Part shown: piece after piece, positions 9,476 to 18,340 of the stretch | Position numbering within the stretch: position 1 is the stretch's first letter | Layout: every line of letters starts with the position of its first letter | DNA from: Citrobacter freundii | Lineage (GTDB): Bacteria > Pseudomonadota > Gammaproteobacteria > Enterobacterales > Enterobacteriaceae | NCBI RefSeq assembly: GCF_029717145.1 | Contig: NZ_CP099222.1 | Coordinates: forward strand, 1,550,001-1,614,000 | Direction: 5' to 3' | DNA: 64,000 nt | Made by a program: the position numbers and the translations under genes | The notes under the pieces: model-generated | What the model saw: the letters and a program-made list of their open reading frames with translations, nothing else | What the model was told of the DNA's origin: nothing | Databases searched by the model: none

Positions 9476-10125
9476 TGCTCGATCTCTTTGCGCAGGCAAA
9501 ACCCTGGCAGGAGCCGCTGGCGTCCGGTGCGGTCATTTTGCGCCGTTTTGCGTTTGATGCCGCGCCTTCTTTATTACAGGAAATGGCGGTTGTCGTCAGA
9601 CAATCGCCGTTTCGCCAGATGGTGACCCCCGGCGGATATACGATGTCGGTGGCGATGACCAACTGTGGTCAATTGGGGTGGACGACCGATCAGCATGGCT
9701 ACCTCTATTCTCCGGTCGATCCGTTGACCGGTAGCGCCTGGCCGCGTTTACCTGACGTTTTTGCCGAACTGTGTCAACAAGCGGCGACCGCTGCGGGCTA
9801 TCCCGATTTCCGACCAGATGCCTGTTTGATCAACCGCTATACGCCAGGGGCAAAACTGTCGTTGCATCAGGATAAAGACGAACCCGACCTGCAAGCGCCC
9901 ATTGTTTCTGTCTCGCTGGGCCTGCCGGCAATCTTTCAGTTCGGTGGTCTGAAGCGCAACGATCCGTTAAAGCGGCTGCTGCTGGAACACGGTGATGTGG
10001 TGGTGTGGGGCGGGAAATCACGCTTGTTTTATCATGGTATACAGCCGCTTAAGACTGGCTACCATCCGTTGACAACGGACTGCCGTTACAATCTGACTTT
10101 TCGTCGGGCGAGTAAAGAAGAATAA
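9475..10125 (+). CDS. alkB: AlkB Fe(II)/2-oxoglutarate DNA dealkylase
   Basis: A 216-residue oxidative demethylase for 1-methyladenine and 3-methylcytosine. The iron-binding His131 and Asp133 are visible in LSLHQDKDE. The third ligand region lies in RLFYHGI, and 2-oxoglutarate-binding Arg residues are near the C-terminus (CRYNLTFRRA). Its ATG overlaps the ada TAA stop by one base, the standard ada-alkB arrangement, so it should be induced by alkylation through Ada. Confidence 0.96.
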   Translation: MLDLFAQAKPWQEPLASGAVILRRFAFDAAPSLLQEMAVVVRQSPFRQMVTPGGYTMSVAMTNCGQLGWTTDQHGYLYSPVDPLTGSAWPRLPDVFAELCQQAATAAGYPDFRPDACLINRYTPGAKLSLHQDKDEPDLQAPIVSVSLGLPAIFQFGGLKRNDPLKRLLLEHGDVVVWGGKSRLFYHGIQPLKTGYHPLTTDCRYNLTFRRASKEE

Positions 10126-10200
10126 AAATAAGAATTATTATTGCTGTCGGCGAAGAGATGTTTAAACTGCGGGCTGTTATTACTTGTCCGGGTTGAACAC

Positions 10201-11844
10201 ATGGAACTTTTACTTCTTGTCTGGCGGCAGTATCGCTGGCCATTTATCAGCGTCATGGCGCTCAGCCTTGCCAGTGCTGCGTTGGGGATTGGGCTGATTG
10301 CGTTTATCAACCAGCGCCTGATTGAAACGGTCGACACCACGCTTATGGTGCTGCCGGAGTTTCTCGGCCTGCTGCTGTTGCTGATGATCGTGACCCTTGG
10401 TTCACAGCTGGCGTTGACCACGCTGGGACACCACTTTGTCTACCGTCTGCGTAGCGAATTTATCAAACGTATTCTGGATACTCACGTCGAGCGCATCGAA
10501 CAGCTCGGTAGCGCCGCGTTGCTGGCTGGCTTAACCAGCGATATCCGCAATATCACCATCGCCTTTGTCCGCCTGCCGGAGCTGGTGCAGGGGATTATAT
10601 TGACCGTCGGGTCTGCGGCATATCTGGCGATGCTGTCGACCAAAATGTTGCTGGTGACGGCAATCTGGATGGCGATCACCATCTGGGGTGGATTTGTGCT
10701 GGTGGCGCGGGTGTACAAACACATGGCCACGTTGCGTGAAACCGAAGACAAGCTGTACAACGATTACCAGACGGTGCTGGAAGGGCGCAAAGAGCTGACC
10801 CTTAACCGTGAACGTGCTGAGCATATTTTTAATCAACTGTACGTCCCGGATGCCAAAGAGTACCGCCACCATATTATTCGTGCCGATACCTTCCACCTGA
10901 GCGCGGTCAACTGGTCGAATATTATGATGTTGGGTGCCATTGGCCTGGTGTTCTGGATGGCTAACAGCCTCGGCTGGGCGGATACCAACGTCGCGGCAAC
11001 CTATTCGCTGACGCTGCTGTTCCTGCGTACGCCGCTGCTGTCTGCCGTTGGCGCGCTGCCCACGCTGCTCACCGCCCAGGTGGCGTTTAATAAACTGAAT
11101 AAATTTGCACTGGCACCGTTCAAGGCTGAATTCCCTCGTCCTACTGCATTCCCAAACTGGAAAACGCTCGAGCTACGTAACGTAGTTTTCCACTATCAGG
11201 ACAATGCTTTCTCCGTTGGGCCGGTCAATCTGACCATTCACCGTGGCGAGCTGATCTTCCTGATTGGCGGCAATGGCAGCGGGAAATCTACGCTGGCCAT
11301 GTTACTGACTGGGTTATACCAGCCGCAGTCTGGCGAGATCCTGCTCGACGGTAAGGCGGCGGCGGTCGACAAACCTGAAGACTACCGCAAGCTGTTCTCC
11401 GCCGTGTTTACCGACGTCTGGCTGTTTGACAAACTGCTGGGGCCGGAAGGTCAATCGGCCAACCCGGCGCTGGTCGATAAGTGGCTGGAACATCTGCAGA
11501 TGGCGCACAAGCTGGAGTTGAACGACGGGCGCATTCTGAATCTTAAGCTGTCGAAAGGGCAGAAAAAACGCGTGGCGCTGCTGCTGGCGTTAGCCGAGGA
11601 ACGCGACATTATTCTGCTGGATGAATGGGCTGCCGATCAGGACCCGCACTTCCGGCGCGAATTCTACCAGGTGCTGTTGCCGTTGATGCAAGAGATGGGC
11701 AAAACCATTTTTGCCATTAGTCACGATGATCACTACTTTATTCATGCCGATCGCTTGCTTGAGATGCGCAATGGCCAGCTGACTGAGCTGTTGGGCGACG
11801 ATCGCGACGCTGCCTCGCGTGATGCCGTCGCACGTACTGCCTGA
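10201..11844 (+). CDS. yojI: YojI ABC exporter (microcin J25 / peptide efflux type)
   Basis: A 547-residue half-size ABC exporter with an N-terminal membrane domain (about six helices, residues 1-300) fused to a nucleotide-binding domain. Walker A is GGNGSGKST, the signature region is [10 protein letters not shown] and Walker B is DIILLDEWA. In E. coli YojI exports microcin J25 with TolC and also L-cysteine. An open frame extends 20 codons upstream, but [15 protein letters not shown] is the conserved N-terminus. The signature reads LSKGQ in place of LSGGQ, as in E. coli YojI. Confidence 0.94.
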   Translation: MELLLLVWRQYRWPFISVMALSLASAALGIGLIAFINQRLIETVDTTLMVLPEFLGLLLLLMIVTLGSQLALTTLGHHFVYRLRSEFIKRILDTHVERIEQLGSAALLAGLTSDIRNITIAFVRLPELVQGIILTVGSAAYLAMLSTKMLLVTAIWMAITIWGGFVLVARVYKHMATLRETEDKLYNDYQTVLEGRKELTLNRERAEHIFNQLYVPDAKEYRHHIIRADTFHLSAVNWSNIMMLGAIGLVFWMANSLGWADTNVAATYSLTLLFLRTPLLSAVGALPTLLTAQVAFNKLNKFALAPFKAEFPRPTAFPNWKTLELRNVVFHYQDNAFSVGPVNLTIHRGELIFLIGGNGSGKSTLAMLLTGLYQPQSGEILLDGKAAAVDKPEDYRKLFSAVFTDVWLFDKLLGPEGQSANPALVDKWLEHLQMAHKLELNDGRILNLKLSKGQKKRVALLLALAEERDIILLDEWAADQDPHFRREFYQVLLPLMQEMGKTIFAISHDDHYFIHADRLLEMRNGQLTELLGDDRDAASRDAVARTA

Positions 11845-11859
11845 ATCGGTGAGTTGTTA

Positions 11860-11888
11860 CCCGATGGCACTACGCTTATCGGGCCTAT
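11860..11888. repeat. Single REP-like element
   Basis: CCCGATGGCACTACGCTTAT followed by CGGGCCTAT is one variant REP unit directly after yojI. Confidence 0.65.
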
Positions 11889-11898
11889 AACTCCGCGT

Positions 11899-11934
11899 GC
11901 CGCCGGTTTTTTATCCATCCGGCGGCTTCGTTTA
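11899..11934 (+). terminator. Possible yojI terminator hairpin
   Basis: Perfect 8-bp stem GCCGCCGG/CCGGCGGC with a 12-nt T-rich loop, followed by TTCGTTTA. The loop is long and the T tract broken, so it may be only a stem-loop. Confidence 0.45.
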
Positions 11935-11995
11935 TTGTTATTTACATAATTCGGCATCATGATTAATGATATTTCATATCATGGATTTATGATTG

Positions 11996-13432
11996 ATGTC
12001 CGTAATAAACAAAAATAGCGCCAGGCTACGTGATGAAGAACGTGCCCGCCTGATCTGGCTGCTGACCACTGATAAAGCCATTATTTCAACGCTGTTGGGC
12101 AAGCTTACCCTGGCTGAGCAATATGACGTCGGTACGCTTGCCGACGATATTGCTGAGGTAGGGGCGCTGGTGGAGCATTTGCCGCCACCCGATCTGGCCG
12201 ATACCCTCGAAGCATTACCCTCCGAAGAGCGTCACGCGCTGTGGCGGCTGATCCAAAGCGACAAGCGTGGTTATGTGTTGCTGGAGGCGTCTGAAAACGT
12301 CTGGGACGATCTGATCGATGAAATGTCGGACCGGGAATTGCTCGACGCGCTGCAATACCTCGACATCGACGAGCAGATTTACGTGGTGCAGCATTTACCG
12401 CGTAACCTGACCGGTCGACTGCTGGCGACGTTACCGGCGGAAGAGCGGGCGCGCGTGCGCCAGGTGATGCACTACGAGAAGAATCGCGTCGGTGCGATCA
12501 TGGAGTTCGAGGTCATTACCGTGCGCCCGGACGTGACGCTGGAGGTGGTACAACGCTACCTGCGACGGCTGGGTAAAATGCCGGAGAACACCGATAAACT
12601 CTTCGTCACCGACCGCAATAAAGTGCTGGTGGGCGAGCTGACGTTAACCCGTATTCTGCTCAATGACGTGCAACGCAAAGTCAGTGAGGTGATGGAAGAC
12701 GATCCGCTCACCTTTGCTCCGGAAGATATCGCCGAGCACGCCGCGCGTACCTTTGAACGTGATAACCTGGTCAGTGCGGCGGTGGTGGACCCAACCGGCA
12801 AGCTGATGGGGCGTTTAACCATCGATGAGATCGTCGATGTGGTGTATGAAGAAACGGACACCGATCTGCGCCGGATGGGGGGCTTAAGCGCCGGAGAAGA
12901 TGTCTTTGCCCCGGTTACCAAAGCGGTAAAAACCCGTTGGGCCTGGCTGGCCGTTAATCTCTGTACCGCATTTATCGCATCGCGCGTCATCGACGGTTTT
13001 GAACACACGATTTCACAGTTGGTGGCGCTGGCCTCGCTCATGCCCATCGTGGCGGGGATCGGCGGCAATACCGGTAATCAGACCATCACCATGATTGTCC
13101 GCGCACTGGCGCTGCAAAACATTCAGCCAGGAAACCTTACGTTCCTGATCCTGCGCGAAATGGGCGTGGCGGTGATTAACGGGCTGGTCTGGGGCGGGAT
13201 TATGGGCGGCATCACCTGGTGGTTGTACGATGACATGGCGCTCGGCGGCGTGATGACCCTGGCAATGATGCTTAATCTGTTAATGGCAGCGCTGATGGGG
13301 GTGATTATTCCAATGACCATGGTCAAGCTGGGGCGCGACCCGGCGATCGGCTCAAGCGTGATGATCACCGCTATTACCGACACCGGCGGGTTCTTTATTT
13401 TTCTCGGTCTGGCGACGCTGTTTTTGGTGTAG
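11996..13432 (+). CDS. mgtE: MgtE family Mg2+ channel/transporter
   Basis: 478 residues with the MgtE architecture. A helical MgtE_N domain (to about residue 130) is followed by paired CBS domains (about 135-260, VGAIMEFEVITV...VSAAVVDPTGKLMGRLTIDEI). The C-terminal pore domain has five membrane helices and the conserved GGNTGNQT motif. CBS domains sense cytosolic Mg2+ and close the pore. ATG 11996 is chosen, although a TTG lies one codon upstream and the ribosome-binding site is weak. E. coli K-12 has no gene here; yojI and mqo are adjacent there. The 3' end overlaps the convergent SulP gene by 38 bp. Confidence 0.9.
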   Translation: MSVINKNSARLRDEERARLIWLLTTDKAIISTLLGKLTLAEQYDVGTLADDIAEVGALVEHLPPPDLADTLEALPSEERHALWRLIQSDKRGYVLLEASENVWDDLIDEMSDRELLDALQYLDIDEQIYVVQHLPRNLTGRLLATLPAEERARVRQVMHYEKNRVGAIMEFEVITVRPDVTLEVVQRYLRRLGKMPENTDKLFVTDRNKVLVGELTLTRILLNDVQRKVSEVMEDDPLTFAPEDIAEHAARTFERDNLVSAAVVDPTGKLMGRLTIDEIVDVVYEETDTDLRRMGGLSAGEDVFAPVTKAVKTRWAWLAVNLCTAFIASRVIDGFEHTISQLVALASLMPIVAGIGGNTGNQTITMIVRALALQNIQPGNLTFLILREMGVAVINGLVWGGIMGGITWWLYDDMALGGVMTLAMMLNLLMAALMGVIIPMTMVKLGRDPAIGSSVMITAITDTGGFFIFLGLATLFLV

Positions 13433-14642
13433 TCGGGCGTTTGCCTCTGACGATGCGCGGTAGGACCAGCATCGTCAATACCCCGGCAACCACGCCAATA
13501 GCCAGGTTGCCGGTCGACACCGTTGCAGCAACGGTAATCAGCATCACCAGCGTTTCGCTGACCGGCATTTTCGCCAGTGTCGCTGGCTGAATGCTGTGCC
13601 AACTGAACGTTTTCACCGCCACAATGACCATAATACCTGCCAGCACTGACATGGGGATTTTTGCCATCATGTCGCTTAACGCAGTGACCAACAGCAGCAA
13701 GACCAGCCCAGCGGCGAACGTGGAGACGCGGCTGCGTCCTTTACCCATCTCAACGTTAACAATCGTTTGACCAATCATCGCGCATCCGGCGATACCGCCA
13801 TATAACCCGGCCAGAATATTGGCTATCCCCAGCCCCGTACTTTCACGATTTTTATTCGAGGGCGTGACCGTCAGATCGTCAACCAGTCGGGCGGTAAGCA
13901 GCGACTCCATCAAGCCGACAAAGGCAATACTCAGCGCGCAGGGCCAGATAATCGCCAACGTGTGCAGGTTGAGAGGCACCAACAGCTGCGTGAATCCGGG
14001 TAATCCACCGCTCAATGAGCCTTCGTCACCGACGGTAGGCAACAACTGCCCGCTGGTCACGGTGAAGACCGTCAGCAGCACGATGGCAATCAGCGGCGCG
14101 GGAATGCTTTTAATAAACCGCGGTACCCACAGCACGATAAGCAGCGTCAGAACAAACAGCCCCCAAATCAACGGGCTTTTACTCCAGAAGTGCGGAACCT
14201 GAGCAAAGAAGATCAAGATGCCTAGCGCGTTAACAAAGCCGGTCATCACGGCCCCAGGGATAAAACGCATCAGTCGTGCCATCCCCAATACACCAAACAG
14301 GATTTGGATAACCCCGGCCAGCAGCACCGCGGGCAGGATGTACTGTACGCCGTGCTGATGCACCATTGGGCCAATCACCAGCGCCACCGATCCGGCTGCG
14401 GCGGTAACCATGGCCGGACGTCCGCCTAAAAAGGACATCGCCAGACACAGGACAACCGAGGCTATCAGGCTGACTTTGGGGTCTACGCCGGCGATAACAG
14501 AAAACGAGATCACTTCCGGGATCAGCGCCAGCGCCGTGACCACGCCGGCCAGTGTTTCGCGCATCAGCAGGCGGGGTTGACGCAGCACAACGCCGACGGA
14601 ATGTTCCGCCACGGCGGCAGGGGATGAATCAGTCGCAGACAT
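13395..14642 (-). CDS. SulP-family anion transporter lacking a STAS domain
   Basis: A 415-residue SulP/SLC26-type carrier. The family start ALALIPEVISFSVIAGV, the GGRPAMVTAAAGSVA motif and VGLMESLLTARLVDDLT are clear. About 10-12 membrane helices are visible, and the protein ends just after the last one in a short basic tail (GKRPTTPKTASPDREK). Most bacterial SulP proteins carry a cytosolic STAS domain of about 100 residues, which is absent here. The substrate (sulfate, bicarbonate or dicarboxylate) cannot be told from sequence. It is convergent with mgtE, sharing 38 bp at the 3' end. Confidence 0.85.
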   Translation of the reverse strand: MSATDSSPAAVAEHSVGVVLRQPRLLMRETLAGVVTALALIPEVISFSVIAGVDPKVSLIASVVLCLAMSFLGGRPAMVTAAAGSVALVIGPMVHQHGVQYILPAVLLAGVIQILFGVLGMARLMRFIPGAVMTGFVNALGILIFFAQVPHFWSKSPLIWGLFVLTLLIVLWVPRFIKSIPAPLIAIVLLTVFTVTSGQLLPTVGDEGSLSGGLPGFTQLLVPLNLHTLAIIWPCALSIAFVGLMESLLTARLVDDLTVTPSNKNRESTGLGIANILAGLYGGIAGCAMIGQTIVNVEMGKGRSRVSTFAAGLVLLLLVTALSDMMAKIPMSVLAGIMVIVAVKTFSWHSIQPATLAKMPVSETLVMLITVAATVSTGNLAIGVVAGVLTMLVLPRIVRGKRPTTPKTASPDREK

Positions 14643-14920
14643 AGTTACTCTCAGGTCAGAAATGGCCTGATAACAGCAGACCGGCAGGCATCCGTGCGGT
14701 GAATAGCAAAGCGCTGCATAGTACCCGCCTGACGGGTAGGTTTCCAGAAATGATTGTCAATAACCGTATAAAGAATCAACCTATTAATAACATTTTTAAA
14801 ATTTAAACATAAATTATAAACAATATTTTATTATTTTTTACTTAAGTGTTACCGTTGGGCCGTTCGATTTTCACCTGCATGAAAAGCAAAAAGCGATACT
14901 AAAAGTAAGGCATTAACATT

Positions 14921-16582
14921 ATGAAAAAAGTGACAGCCATGCTCTTCACCATGGCCCTGGGGCTGAATGTTGTCTCGATGGCGGCAAAAGCGAAAGCAGT
15001 GGAAGAGCAGGAAACGGATGTACTGTTGATTGGCGGCGGCATCATGAGCGCCACATTGGGAACCTATTTACAGGAACTGGAACCACAATGGTCTATGATC
15101 ATGGTCGAGCGACTGGATGGGGTGGCCGAGGAGAGTTCAAACGGCTGGAACAATGCCGGCACGGGCCACTCCGCGCTGATGGAACTGAACTACACGCCGA
15201 AAAAAGCCGACGGTACTGTCAGCATTGAAAAGGCCGTTGAAATTAACGAAGCCTTCCAGATTTCCCGCCAGTTTTGGGCCTATCAGGTCAACAACGACGT
15301 GATGCATGACCCACGCTCATTTATCACTACCGTTCCCCACATGAGCTTTGTCTGGGGGGATGAGAACGTTAACTTCCTGCGCGCGCGTTATAAAGCCCTG
15401 CAGCAAAGTTCGCTGTTCCGTGGCATGCGCTACTCCGAAGATCACGCCCAGATCAAAGAGTGGGCACCGCTGGTGATGGAAGGACGCGATCCAAACCAGA
15501 AAGTGGCAGCAACGCGTACCGAGATTGGGACTGACGTCAACTACGGCGAAATTACGCGCCAGCTGATCGCCTCGTTACAGAAAAAACCTAACTTTGCGCT
15601 GCAACTCAGTACCGAAGTACGGGGTTTTAAGCGTAACGCTGATAACAGCTGGACTGTTACGGTTGCCGATCTGAAAAACAACGCAGCGGAACGCGACATC
15701 AAGGCGAAGTTTGTCTTTATTGGCGCCGGTGGCGCTGCGCTGAAACTGTTGCAGGAAACCGACATCCCGGAAGCGAAAGGCTACGGCGGATTCCCGGTTG
15801 GCGGACAGTTCCTGGTGGCGGAAAACCCGGATGTGGTGAATCGCCACCTGGCGAAAGTATACGGTCAGGCTTCTGTCGGTGCACCGCCGATGTCCGTACC
15901 GCACATTGACACCCGTATTCTGGATGGCAAACGCGTGGTGCTGTTTGGGCCGTTTGCGACCTTCTCCACCAAGTTCCTGAAAAACGGTTCATTGTGGGAT
16001 CTGCTGAGTTCTACCACCACTTCAAACGTTATGCCGATGATGAATGTGGGTCTGGATAATTTCGATCTGGTGAAATATCTGGTCAGCCAGGTCATGCTCA
16101 GCGACGACGACCGTTTTGCTGCGCTGCAGGAATACTACCCGCAGGCGAAGAAAGAAGACTGGCGTTTGTGGCAGGCGGGCCAGCGCGTGCAGATCATCAA
16201 AAGTGATGAAGACAAGGGCGGCGTTCTGCGTCTGGGGACCGAAGTGGTGAGCGACAAAGACGGCACGATTGCCGCACTGTTGGGTGCATCACCGGGCGCG
16301 TCAACGGCGGCACCGATCATGCTGCATCTGATGGAAAAAGTGTTTAAAGATAAAGTCGCCAGCCCGCAATGGCAGGCGAAGCTGAAAACGATTATTCCGT
16401 CTTACGGCACCAAGCTGAACGGTAACGTCGAGGCCACGGAACAAGAGCTGCAGTACACCAGTGGCGTTCTGGGTCTGAAATACGATAAACCGCAGGTGGC
16501 TGATGAAACGCCTCAACCGCAGTTAAAACCTCAGGCTCAACCGCAGCCAGAGCAGAAAGCGGTTGCGGATATCGCACTGTAA
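14921..16582 (+). CDS. mqo: Malate:quinone oxidoreductase
   Basis: A 553-residue FAD-dependent enzyme (E. coli 548) that oxidises malate to oxaloacetate and passes electrons to quinone at the inner membrane. The FAD-binding motif is [13 protein letters not shown] (about residues 34-46), followed by [22 protein letters not shown]. The N-terminal 26 residues look signal-like, as in E. coli. The Pro/Gln-rich C-terminal tail ([16 protein letters not shown]) is slightly longer than in E. coli. The 278-bp AT-rich gap upstream serves both mqo and the divergent SulP gene; I saw no further gene in it. Confidence 0.95.
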   Translation: MKKVTAMLFTMALGLNVVSMAAKAKAVEEQETDVLLIGGGIMSATLGTYLQELEPQWSMIMVERLDGVAEESSNGWNNAGTGHSALMELNYTPKKADGTVSIEKAVEINEAFQISRQFWAYQVNNDVMHDPRSFITTVPHMSFVWGDENVNFLRARYKALQQSSLFRGMRYSEDHAQIKEWAPLVMEGRDPNQKVAATRTEIGTDVNYGEITRQLIASLQKKPNFALQLSTEVRGFKRNADNSWTVTVADLKNNAAERDIKAKFVFIGAGGAALKLLQETDIPEAKGYGGFPVGGQFLVAENPDVVNRHLAKVYGQASVGAPPMSVPHIDTRILDGKRVVLFGPFATFSTKFLKNGSLWDLLSSTTTSNVMPMMNVGLDNFDLVKYLVSQVMLSDDDRFAALQEYYPQAKKEDWRLWQAGQRVQIIKSDEDKGGVLRLGTEVVSDKDGTIAALLGASPGASTAAPIMLHLMEKVFKDKVASPQWQAKLKTIIPSYGTKLNGNVEATEQELQYTSGVLGLKYDKPQVADETPQPQLKPQAQPQPEQKAVADIAL

Positions 16583-16595
16583 TCGCATGGTTGCA

Positions 16596-16673
16596 TGCCG
16601 GATGGCGCTGCGCTTATCCGGCCTACAACACGCTATACGTAGGCCGGATAAGGCGGTACGCCGCCATCCGGCA
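16596..16673. repeat. BIME: paired inverted REP elements
   Basis: TGCCGGATGGCGCTGCGCTT...CCGGCCTAC and GTAGGCCGGATAAGGCG...GCCATCCGGCA lie between the convergent mqo and eco genes. Confidence 0.92.
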
Positions 16674-16682
16674 CATTCTCAT

Positions 16683-17192
16683 TTATCGCGCGACTGCGTC
16701 CTGAATCTTCTCTTCTGCTTTCCAGATACGGTATTTTACTTCTACGTTTTCCGGGGTGTAGACCACAATCGGTAATTTGCTGTTGTAACGCAGCATACCG
16801 TCGTCACCTAAATGAGCGGTAATAAACTTCTTCTCTTTCTTGCCGTCCGGGCAGGCCATCATGGTTGACACCGGAGAGGTAACTTTGTCGAATACGTAGT
16901 AGTCATAACCCCAACCTTCCAGCGTTTTGCTGTCCAGTTCTCCACCCAGGCGATGCTGGTTGCAGTCAACGTCCAGCGTTTGGCCGATCAGCAGTTCTAC
17001 CTTTAGAGTAGATTCATCTTTCTCAGGAGTAAGCTGGATAACCTGGCGTTTCATCCCTTTGTCTGCTTTCGGATACGGGGCGACTTTTTCCAGCGGCTGC
17101 GCGGGAGTATCACTGGTTGCTGCCCATGCAGAGGTGCTGGCAAACGTGGCTAACAGGATGGCAGGGACGATGGTCTTCATCTTATTGTTCAC
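16683..17192 (-). CDS. eco: Ecotin, periplasmic serine protease inhibitor
   Basis: 169 residues from a GTG start, or 165 from an internal ATG four codons later. GTG is preferred because AAAGGA lies at normal spacing before it. The signal peptide ends SAWA (about residue 24). Mature ecotin is a dimer that blocks trypsin-fold proteases. The reactive-site loop [11 protein letters not shown] has the P1 Met at about residue 111, and two Cys residues form the loop-supporting disulfide. The protein protects against gut and neutrophil proteases. Confidence 0.95.
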   Translation of the reverse strand: MNNKMKTIVPAILLATFASTSAWAATSDTPAQPLEKVAPYPKADKGMKRQVIQLTPEKDESTLKVELLIGQTLDVDCNQHRLGGELDSKTLEGWGYDYYVFDKVTSPVSTMMACPDGKKEKKFITAHLGDDGMLRYNSKLPIVVYTPENVEVKYRIWKAEEKIQDAVAR

Positions 17193-17441
17193 AGTGTTTC
17201 CTTTCTTCTGTCTTCTGAACGTGTTTTTCGCAGATTAGCATATTCACATGCGCTATTAATCTAAATTTACTTATATTTAAGGTGTATTAATTGAATGTTT
17301 AATTATTAACTAGAGATATATGCTAAGAATTATCCTATTTTTAAGATTATTCTCTTGTATATGTATTCGCTATATAATTGTTTATATAACTCATTGAAAT
17401 GTGAGTAAAAGCGCGTTTTTTTATACCAACCCTACACTCTT
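17193..17441. other. eco-nap intergenic region, no gene seen
   Basis: Very AT-rich sequence upstream of both the divergent eco and nap genes. I saw no convincing open frame; the small yojO frame known from this place in E. coli is not evident. Regulatory sites for nap begin at 17442. Confidence 0.5.
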
Positions 17442-17476
17442 TTGATCCGGCAACAGCATTTACCCCGATTGGGGTA
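17442..17476 (+). promoter_or_regulatory. napF control region: FNR half-perfect site and NarP 7-2-7 site
   Basis: TTGAT-CCGG-CAACA (17442-17455) has one perfect FNR half and a degenerate second half. TACCCCG-AT-TGGGGTA (17461-17476) is an inverted pair of NarL/NarP heptamers. The two centres are 20 bp apart, as in E. coli napF (-64.5 and -44.5). That geometry predicts a start near 17513, about 83 bp before the napF ATG. The operon should be switched on without oxygen and at low nitrate. Confidence 0.8.
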
Positions 17477-17595
17477 TGCACCTCTAACACATCCTGAAAT
17501 ATCTTACTGTTAAAAATAACTACTCATAAATAGTGCGGTTACTTATTGTCGTTCAACCCGCTCAGGGAGAGCGTCATTTATGGAAGGACAATGTC

Positions 17596-18087
17596 ATGGT
17601 TGATTTATCCCGTCGAGGCATGTTGACAGGTAGCTGGCGTAACGCCAGTACGGGGATCCGTCCGCCGTGGAGCATGGAAGAATCTCACTTTCTGGCGCAT
17701 TGCCTGCGTTGTGACGCCTGCGTCCAGGCGTGTGAAACCGGCATCCTGCAGCGAGGCCAGGGCGGTTTTCCGAGCGTAAATTTCAAACACGGCGAGTGCA
17801 GCTTTTGTTACGCCTGCGCAGAGGCCTGTCCCGAATCACTCTTTCTTCCGCGCCACACCAGGGCCTGGGATCTGAATGTTACGATCGGTGAAAACTGTCT
17901 CGCCAATCAATCTGTAGAGTGTCATCGCTGTCAGGATAGCTGTGAACCCATGGCCATTACCTTTCGCCCCACGCTGTCCGGTATATATCAGCCACAGCTC
18001 GACAATCAAGCCTGTAGCGGATGTGGTGCGTGTGTCGCGACCTGTCCGGTATCAGCCATTAATGCGGAGTACCACCATGGACACTAA
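17596..18087 (+). CDS. napF: NapF ferredoxin-type maturation protein
   Basis: A 163-residue cytoplasmic protein with several 4Fe-4S cysteine clusters (CLRCDACVQACE, CSFCYACAEACP, CSGCGACVATCP). NapF binds NapA and helps load its iron-sulfur cluster. The open frame extends 21 codons upstream, but the ATG at 17596 has a clear ribosome-binding site (GGAAGGA) and MVDLSRRGMLTG matches E. coli. It is the first gene of napFDAGHBC and overlaps napD by 11 bp. Confidence 0.95.
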   Translation: MVDLSRRGMLTGSWRNASTGIRPPWSMEESHFLAHCLRCDACVQACETGILQRGQGGFPSVNFKHGECSFCYACAEACPESLFLPRHTRAWDLNVTIGENCLANQSVECHRCQDSCEPMAITFRPTLSGIYQPQLDNQACSGCGACVATCPVSAINAEYHHGH

Positions 18088-18340
18088 CTGGCAGGTTTGC
18101 AGCCTGGTCGTTCAGGCCAAAAGTCAGCACATCAACGATATCGCTACGCAGTTACGTACATTTCCAGGTTGTGAAGTTGCACTCAGCGATGTGGAAAGCG
18201 GCCAACTGATTGTGGTGGTAGAAGCAGAACACAGTGAAACACTAATGAAAACAATTGAGTCAGTGCGCAACGTTGCGGGCGTACTGGCGGTGTCGCTGGT
18301 TTATCACCAGCAGGATGAGCAAGGTGAGGAAACACCATGA
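18077..18340 (+). CDS. napD: NapD, chaperone of the NapA twin-arginine signal
   Basis: An 87-residue cytoplasmic protein with a ferredoxin-like fold. It binds the Tat leader of NapA and prevents export before the molybdenum cofactor is inserted. [15 protein letters not shown] matches E. coli NapD, as does the end [12 protein letters not shown]. It overlaps napF by 11 bp and napA by 4 bp (ATGA), so translation is coupled. Confidence 0.95.
   Translation: MDTNWQVCSLVVQAKSQHINDIATQLRTFPGCEVALSDVESGQLIVVVEAEHSETLMKTIESVRNVAGVLAVSLVYHQQDEQGEETP

Noticed and set aside
10141-10200. Longer YojI N-terminus (20 extra residues)
   Set aside because: The conserved family start is MELLL at 10201, and the extension contains no expected feature.
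11845-11995. M-box (Mg2+) riboswitch before mgtE
   Set aside because: The gap is only about 150 bp and is taken up by a REP unit and a hairpin; no room or motif for an M-box.
13395-14642. SulP gene as a frameshifted pseudogene
   Set aside because: The frame is intact from start to stop with all membrane segments; lack of STAS looks like a natural short form, not a visible break.
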